This document shows positions 58,430 to 64,000 of a stretch of DNA of 64,000 nucleotides, piece after piece (position 1 is the first letter of the stretch; the number at the start of each line of letters is the position of its first letter). This DNA comes from Xiphophorus maculatus. Its lineage: Eukaryota > Chordata > Actinopteri > Cyprinodontiformes > Poeciliidae. The DNA lies in assembly GCF_002775205.1 (NCBI RefSeq), contig NC_036448.1:5549072-5613071 (forward strand), written 5' to 3'. The position numbers were made by a program, and so were the translations under genes. The notes beneath the pieces were generated by a model. The model was not told where the DNA came from and made no database searches. It worked only from the letters and a program-made list of their open reading frames with translations.

Positions 58430-59770
58430 CTTCCCTCACACACACACACACCATTGCATCTCTTTCTCCTCCCCTCCTGTCTAATTCCCTGCCTCACCCT
58501 CATTGGCTCCCTCTGCGAGGACCACCACCGACCGGACCACTGTGACCGCAGGACACCAGAGCGGGGAGGTGGCGGGGATTGGTTGTTGTTGCCACGGTAA
58601 TAGAGGAGGTGCCACTCACCAAATCATTGAGCTAAAGCTGAAATGGAAAAAAAAAAAAAAAGGACGGGTGCGGAAAGCAGGTTAGAGGTTGGGGGAATGA
58701 ACAGAGGAGAGGAGGGGAAAACAACAACAACAATGGCGAGGGATTAGCCATCGACCGTGCAATTAGTTGGTCCATTTAGGGCAAAGCTGTGTCAGAAATC
58801 CCCACCAGAACCCTGGGCGTCATTTCCAGAGCTCAGCTGCGAGATCAGAATCCTGGCATGCTCATAGATATACAAAGAAACACAGGTGTGAGATTCTAAA
58901 AGCAGCTTTTGGAGGGAGATGGTCCCGGATCGTCGATGTGGGATTTGTGCCATCGATGAGGGAAAGGCGGGAAGCTGACTGTGGCAATCCCTGTGGCCGG
59001 GAATAATAACGTTGTAGAGAGAGAGAGACAGTGGGAGTATCGCTGGATCTAAAGAGCATGCGTCAGCATGACGGCAGAATGCATTAGATGAGGAGAGAGA
59101 CGGTGTCAGAAGAGCTGAGTGCCGTGGAGACGGTTTGAAGGTCTGACAGGTCGGATGAGAGTAGACATCTGCTGGACTCTGTGCCACACCTTGACTGCAC
59201 TGGAAAAAACTGCAATAAAAAAGGACTTTTTCTATTCCAGAAGAGGAATTTTGTGTGTATTCTTAAAAGCTACAGAATGCAAAAAGGATCCGTTCTTCAG
59301 TGCCTTCTTGAATTCTGCAAGAACCTGACACTTTAGTCGTCTTCTTGCATGGAACATTGCCACTGTTTCCCAGGGGAACACATTCCTTCAGCAATCTCCA
59401 CTCCGCTGGGTCGGTCAGCGAAGGACACCCTGTTGCAACCGTGTGAAACAGTTTGTCATTGTTCAGCCCTTTTTTGTTTTGTTTTCACCCCCTGATGAGC
59501 GCTGACTCAGCCCAAATGTCGGAGGGAATCACGTTGGCATCGCAAGCGGCCACGATTTAGCAGCGAGCATAGTTCAGATAGAAGTCATACTGTGATTGTG
59601 CCAAGCGATCTGGAATAATGCTGCGTACGCTGTGCTGTGCTTGTCCTCCCCAATGACAGCAGTGACGGCATGGATCTCGATGCAAGCCGACTGACCGGGC
59701 CGAGTGCGTGGGTTGCTTGCTGACTGGAGCTGTTGCTATTTGAGGTCTTTGAGAACTCGCGGTCCCAGCG
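58430..59770 (+). promoter_or_regulatory. Possible promoter / 5' UTR region of the tnk2-like exon
   Basis: Two CCAAT-type boxes (cattggctcc near 58501; gattggttg near 58578) lie in a locally GC-richer segment 1.2 kb upstream of the start codon. The 130 bp just before the ATG are also GC- and CpG-richer than background. Start site and splicing are not determined. Confidence 0.25.
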
Positions 59771-59851
59771 ATGGGAGAGACGGCAGAGTACCAGAGGCTG
59801 CAGGAGACGGCAGAGTCAGACTACCAGAGCTTGCCCAGTGAGGATGAAGAG
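59771..59851 (+). CDS. tnk2: First coding exon, probably alternative N-terminus of tnk2 (ACK1 kinase), partial
   Basis: An ATG in good context (cccagcgATGG) opens 27 codons, MGETAEYQRL ... SLPSEDEE, ending in frame at a donor (gtaaac, 59852). It is rich in Glu and Tyr-Gln repeats (EYQRLQE, DYQSL). Human TNK2 has, from memory, an alternative first exon beginning MGERSAYQRL, and in human TNK2 lies next to and downstream of TFRC on the same strand, as here. The kinase, SH3 and CRIB exons would lie beyond the right edge, and none is visible in the 4.1 kb that follows. The call rests on a short motif plus synteny. TNK2 is a Cdc42-binding non-receptor tyrosine kinase. Confidence 0.55.
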
Positions 59852-60541
59852 GTAAACCTCTCACGTCTGCCTCGTCTATGATGGTGACAAATACAAATTT
59901 CAACAAGTTTTACACATTTTTTTGGGTGAAATTTAACCTGAAGTTATATAGAGTTGACTTTGACTTTGTGTTGTTTTTTAAAATCCACCTTGGCAGCAGT
60001 GAGAACAGGCATTTGTGCTATTTTGGTGTTGGTTCATGATGAAGGAGTTTCATGTGATTCTAGCGTCTACACTTGGGAGTATTTTTGTCAACGTGAATGA
60101 GGTATTTAAAAAAAAAAAAATAATCCAGTAGCATCACTCCTCTCTTCGTCACAGCTGACCAGGGCAGCCATTGTTGTTGCTAGTGTAAACTCCTGCATAT
60201 TTTTCACACTTAATAATTGATTACAAGTTGTAGATTCATGAGTAACACGTTGATGTTGTCATCGTCGTCTTTAGTCCACTGCTGTGCATTCCACAGCCCC
60301 ACCCAGGGCTGGGCCCAGTGTGTGCTGACCGCTGAGCTGTTGGAAGTGGGAGCATGAGCTCATTGATGACCTTCTGCCGAATGAACTCGGTGAAAGGCAA
60401 AATAGTGACGTTTCATACCTTCCCACATATTCTGTAAATGTGCTGACTGTTCTTTGGTTTTGGAGTTTGTGGGATTCTTGCGCTTCATGGAATATGAAGC
60501 TTTTTTTTTTCAAGGTGTATTTTCTTTCACATTGTCTAGCA

Positions 60542-60735
60542 CAGGTGTCTCCGACTCCAGTCCCACAGTCCTGCAGATGCATACACACCTGAATCAAGTG
60601 GCCACAGTACTTCGGTCATGAAGTTCTGCAGGGACTCTTTAACAAGTCTGTCATTTCCTTCAAGTGTGCTGAAGAGGGGTCGTTTTTAAAAGTTGGAGGA
60701 TGTTGGCTCTTGAGGACTGGAGTTGGAGACCCTTG
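60542..60735. mobile_element. hAT-like MITE after the tnk2-like exon
   Basis: Termini CAGGTGTCTCCGACTCCAGT and, on the other strand, CAAGGGTCTCCAACTCCAGT are imperfect inverted repeats. The body (cacacctgaatcaagtggcc, tcttgaggactggagttgg) resembles the element at 11108. No clear target duplication. Confidence 0.65.
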
Positions 60736-60953
60736 GCAGAATAGTTGTTCTTTCGTTTGTCCATCCATCCATCAGCCCGTGCATCCACTGCATCGGTTTT
60801 TCATTCTCTCAGGTCCATGTTTTTGTTCATTCATCTGTAAATCCATCCATCCTTCCTTTCTTAAACTCTGATCAAACCATAGATATATTTTATAGATTTG
60901 TTGCTTACTGTTGCATTTATAAAACGGACTAAAACAACCCAAGAACTCTGGAA

Positions 60954-60981
60954 GTGTGTGTGTGTGTGTGTGTATATATAT
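60954..60981. repeat. (TG)n(TA)n microsatellite
   Basis: About nine TG units followed by tatatata. Confidence 0.9.
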
Positions 60982-60985
60982 TTTA

Positions 60986-61310
60986 GGGGTGAGCGATAAA
61001 GACTTTAAAAGTTTCAGCAAAATATTTTGTGATACTATTATGATGACAATTAAAGTAACAAGAAGTATTTATTACTACTTTTTTAGGTAATTGGCTGCGA
61101 CTGCACTCACAGAAATCATAGCCTTACAAACACAAATACTGCTCTTGAAAAACAAATTTATTGATGATCTCATTGAACAAACACTGGAGAAAACGGTAAC
61201 ACTAACAATCCCAGCAATACAAGTAGACTTGGTTTCTTTTAAGAAATTAATTGGAACTTATCATGAGAGACAATAAATCAAAATTATTATAAGAAATTGA
61301 TCACGATAAA
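60986..61310 (+). mobile_element. 'ggcgata' family DNA element
   Basis: Starts aggggtgagcgataaagact, contains aaaatattttgtgatactat and aacaaatttattgatgat, and ends gaaattgatcacgataaatg. Confidence 0.55.
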
Positions 61311-62118
61311 TGATTAACGGCACGTTTGTGTGTAGATGAATAGATGGCATCAGCATTTACTAAAACATGAGCTACAGCATATTAAATTTTTTATCATTGA
61401 ATAGAATGATATTGATCCTATTGCTTTTCTATTGGTTTCCAAGCACACACTGGCCCTTTGACCACTCCTCTACCTTTAATACAATCCCTGCTCCGAACAA
61501 AGGAGCACAGAAGCCGAGCTGAACATGTCGTTTTCTGGATCAGCCTAAATGAGCTGAATGTTCCCTATGTGCCGAGGATCTGTGCTCCACTTCAGTGGAG
61601 TTGAGCCGCTGCACGCTGCAGCTGTCCTCGTCGCTGCGGGCTCATTCGGATCGCCTTCTGCAGCTGCAGCAGCTACACGCTGAATAAAGGGACTTGCATG
61701 TAGGCGTGGACCGGTATAAGATAGGAACGCTTTCGTGTGGTCTCAGTATTTATACAAAAACAATTTTAACAAGCCTAACATGGTGGAAATGCTTTAATTT
61801 AAAACGGGAAGGCGGCAATTATTCGGGCTGGTCCTGAGATATGTTTATTGTGTTCATTTAATATCATTTTTGAATTTTTACATGGAGATGGAGATTTAAG
61901 CAAAAATGAAACACAAGCTAGTTTTTGTTGTTTTCAAGACGTATTAATGTTTAATAATATGCGTCTTTGCCATCTTGCAAGTCAAAGTACAACAATATAT
62001 CAGCTAGTTAATGAGTCCAGCTATTTGCCATTTAATGCACACTGCGCATTTCTTGGTAGCTGTCATTTTTAAACATTAACCTTAATAATTTTGCTACTTT
62101 ATTTTATTTTAAGTAATA

Positions 62119-62505
62119 CAAAAAGGGGCTGCACAGTGGAGCAGTTGGTAGCACTGTTGTCTTGCAGCAAGAAGGTCGATTGGGTTCGATTCCCGGCCCA
62201 GGGTCTTTCTGCACGGAGTTTGCATGTTCTCCCTGTGCATGCGTGGGTTCTCTCCGGGTACTCTGGCTTCCTCCCACAGTCCAAAAACATGACTGTCAGG
62301 TTAACTGGTCTCTCTAAATTCTCCCTAGGTGTGAGTGTGTGTGTGGTTGTGTGTCTTGTCTGTCTCTGTGTTGCCCTGTGACAGACTGGTGACCTGTCCA
62401 GGATGAACCCCGCCTCTCGCCCGGAACGTTTGCTGGACATGGGCACCAGCACCTCCTGACCCCACTAGGGACAAGGGTGTTAGAAAATGGATGGATGATG
62501 GATAA
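62119..62505 (+). mobile_element. tRNA-headed SINE-like repeat with (GGAT) tail
   Basis: The head resembles a tRNA with an A-box-like gtggagcagttggtagcact and B box GGTTCGATTCCC (62175-62186). A conserved body follows: gtttgcatgttctccctgtg, ctccgggtactctggcttcc, tgacctgtccaggatgaacc. It ends in ggatggatgatggat. I recall this as one of the commonest teleost interspersed repeats. It lies in the presumed first tnk2 intron. Confidence 0.8.
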
Positions 62506-62799
62506 TGCAAAGAGAAAAAACAACTCCAACAAACTCACACCTAAGGGAAAATTATGAAATGTTGAGAAGCTGTAAAGCTAAAATTCATGTTTTGGACTGA
62601 GGAAATTGGAGAGAATCCACACATACACACACTGGCACATACAGCAAAACATGCTGTGTATGCAAAGTTAATGAAAGATTGAAAAATAATTAAAAAAAAA
62701 AAACATCCTACCACATTTGCTGTTCAGCCTTTTTATAAACTGCTGAAGTCTCATACTCTAAAATAAACTGCAGAAATATCTCAACATATTTTGTTTTAA

Positions 62800-62950
62800 A
62801 TTCTTTTTCCTCGTGGTGGGAATTTATTGTAGAATTTATCATTTATTGTTTCTCATAAGAATTTAGATTTATTGTTGTGATAAATTTCAGTTATTGATGG
62901 TAAATAAAAAACAGACCTGACAGAATTATCAGAAATTATGTTTTTCTCAT
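62800..62950 (+). mobile_element. Fragment of the 'ggcgata' family
   Basis: The strings atttatcatttattgtttct, cataagaatttagatttatt and gttgtgataaatttcagtta match the body of the copy at 45360-45470. Confidence 0.5.
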
Positions 62951-64000
62951 TTTCTCCACTGTTCACGAGAACGTCAATAAATATTAGTAAATTCAAAAAT
63001 AGGATTTTTGTGTACAGTTTTTTTTTAAGTAAGTGGCATCCTGAAGAACCCCGTTTCAAATGAAAATATTTGTAGAACAATATTTGTGGCGCTACGAATG
63101 CTGTCCCATGCAGTCAAAGACATGCCGTTATCTAAAAAATATTAATTATTTTTTTTATCCTTATCAAGTCCATATTGATATCCACCTTTACATTTACTTA
63201 GTGTTGTCAGTTTAACCTGGTGGAAATTGTGTATGCTGGACTTGCCAATTGTAAATTGGAGCTCAGGGCTGAAGGTGAAGCATCGTCCGATTCAGGTCAG
63301 CAGCCATTTTCTCAGCGAGTCTTCGATGTTTTTGACAAGACCAGCTTAAAGCAAAACGAACAGGCCATTCCCGCAGATCGCAACTGTGTTTAAGCCAGAG
63401 AGATTTTAAGACTCTGATGTGTTTTAAGGTACAGGAAGGTAGACATATTTTTGAGTTTTTGCTTCATGCTGCACAATCAGTCGTGATACTTCTATGGCAT
63501 TTTGCACCAGCGCCCTCCTCCACCCTCTAAACCAGCTTTACTGGGATCAAACAAAGAATAGCTGAGGATTGGGGTGCATTTGCAGGATTAGGGGGACATC
63601 ATTGGGAGGGTTGTTATTGTGGTTGGGATTTATGGTTAAGTATGGCCATCAAAACAATCTTTGGGAAGACATATATTCCATGGGGCCTGTTATTATGCAG
63701 AGCTCCTATCCTTCCCAGAACTACCCAAACATCATGCCTCCTCGTGTTTTCGCGCTACGGACGACGAACCGTCGGAGACGGCGAAGGGAAAGCCAGGCCT
63801 TGTCAGATGTGCGTACTATCTGTGAGGTCAGCAGTGACGCATATCAGTCTGTCTGTGCATGCAGTGAAATCCTGTGTGTGAGGGTGTGTAGTTGTTTTGC
63901 TTGCACGGTTGTAAGCGGGATTATTACTGCCATCACTCTGCTCTGGCAGCTTTTTGGCACCAACGAGCTAAACCACAAAACTCATTTTGCTGCCAAACGA
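62951..64000. other. Presumed first intron of the tnk2-like gene, no exon found
   Basis: Unique sequence up to the window edge. No second exon with a matching acceptor and open frame is recognised. Confidence 0.45.

Noticed and set aside
1..64000. CRISPR arrays, operons, phage or toxin-antitoxin systems
   Set aside because: The window is vertebrate nuclear DNA with introns; no regularly spaced identical repeats or clustered prokaryote-type ORFs are present.

Overview
This window is nuclear DNA from a ray-finned fish. The reasons are split exons with GT/AG introns, vertebrate gene families, AT-rich introns with CA/TG/AT/AAT microsatellites, and a dense load of short DNA-transposon relics typical of teleosts. 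I would guess a percomorph from the repeat types, with low certainty. There is no bacterial, viral or CRISPR content.

Four protein-coding genes can be supported. (1) About 858-6405, minus strand: the 5' part of rgs11, an R7-family RGS protein. Twelve coding exons are visible, covering the N-terminus, DEP, DHEX and GGL parts. The RGS catalytic domain must lie beyond the left edge. A TATA box and a CpG-rich leader sit just upstream at 6421-6541. (2) 8847-13713, plus strand: ints15 (C7orf26), complete in seven coding exons, 453 residues, divergent from rgs11. (3) 29473-37021, plus strand: a transferrin receptor 1 gene, complete in 17 coding exons, 770 residues. Its 3' UTR (37022 to about 38470) carries five iron-responsive elements arranged 2+3, which is the iron-sensing mRNA-stability switch of this gene. 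(4) 59771-59851, plus strand: a first coding exon best explained as an alternative N-terminus of tnk2 (ACK1). It lies tandem and downstream of the transferrin receptor, as I recall for TFRC and TNK2 in human. The rest of that gene would lie past the right edge.

The remaining sequence is intronic or intergenic: about 15 kb between ints15 and tfr1, and about 21 kb between tfr1 and the tnk2 exon. It is filled with non-autonomous DNA transposons (hAT-type with 8-bp duplications, TTAA-ended elements, several 'agggctg' and 'ggcgata' families), decayed hAT and Tc1/mariner transposase fragments, a LINE 3' tail, a tRNA-headed SINE-like element and microsatellites. Within it I flag candidate unannotated exons or promoters (23.9 kb, 40.1 kb, 47.3 kb), a triple perfect palindrome at 8.6 kb, and two copies of an old repeat interrupted at the same place by the same hAT family.

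I found no new multi-gene system. The best-supported regulatory structure is the five-IRE array, and the most open questions are the candidate exons and the palindromes. Family assignments rest on memory of human and fish sequences; no database was searched.
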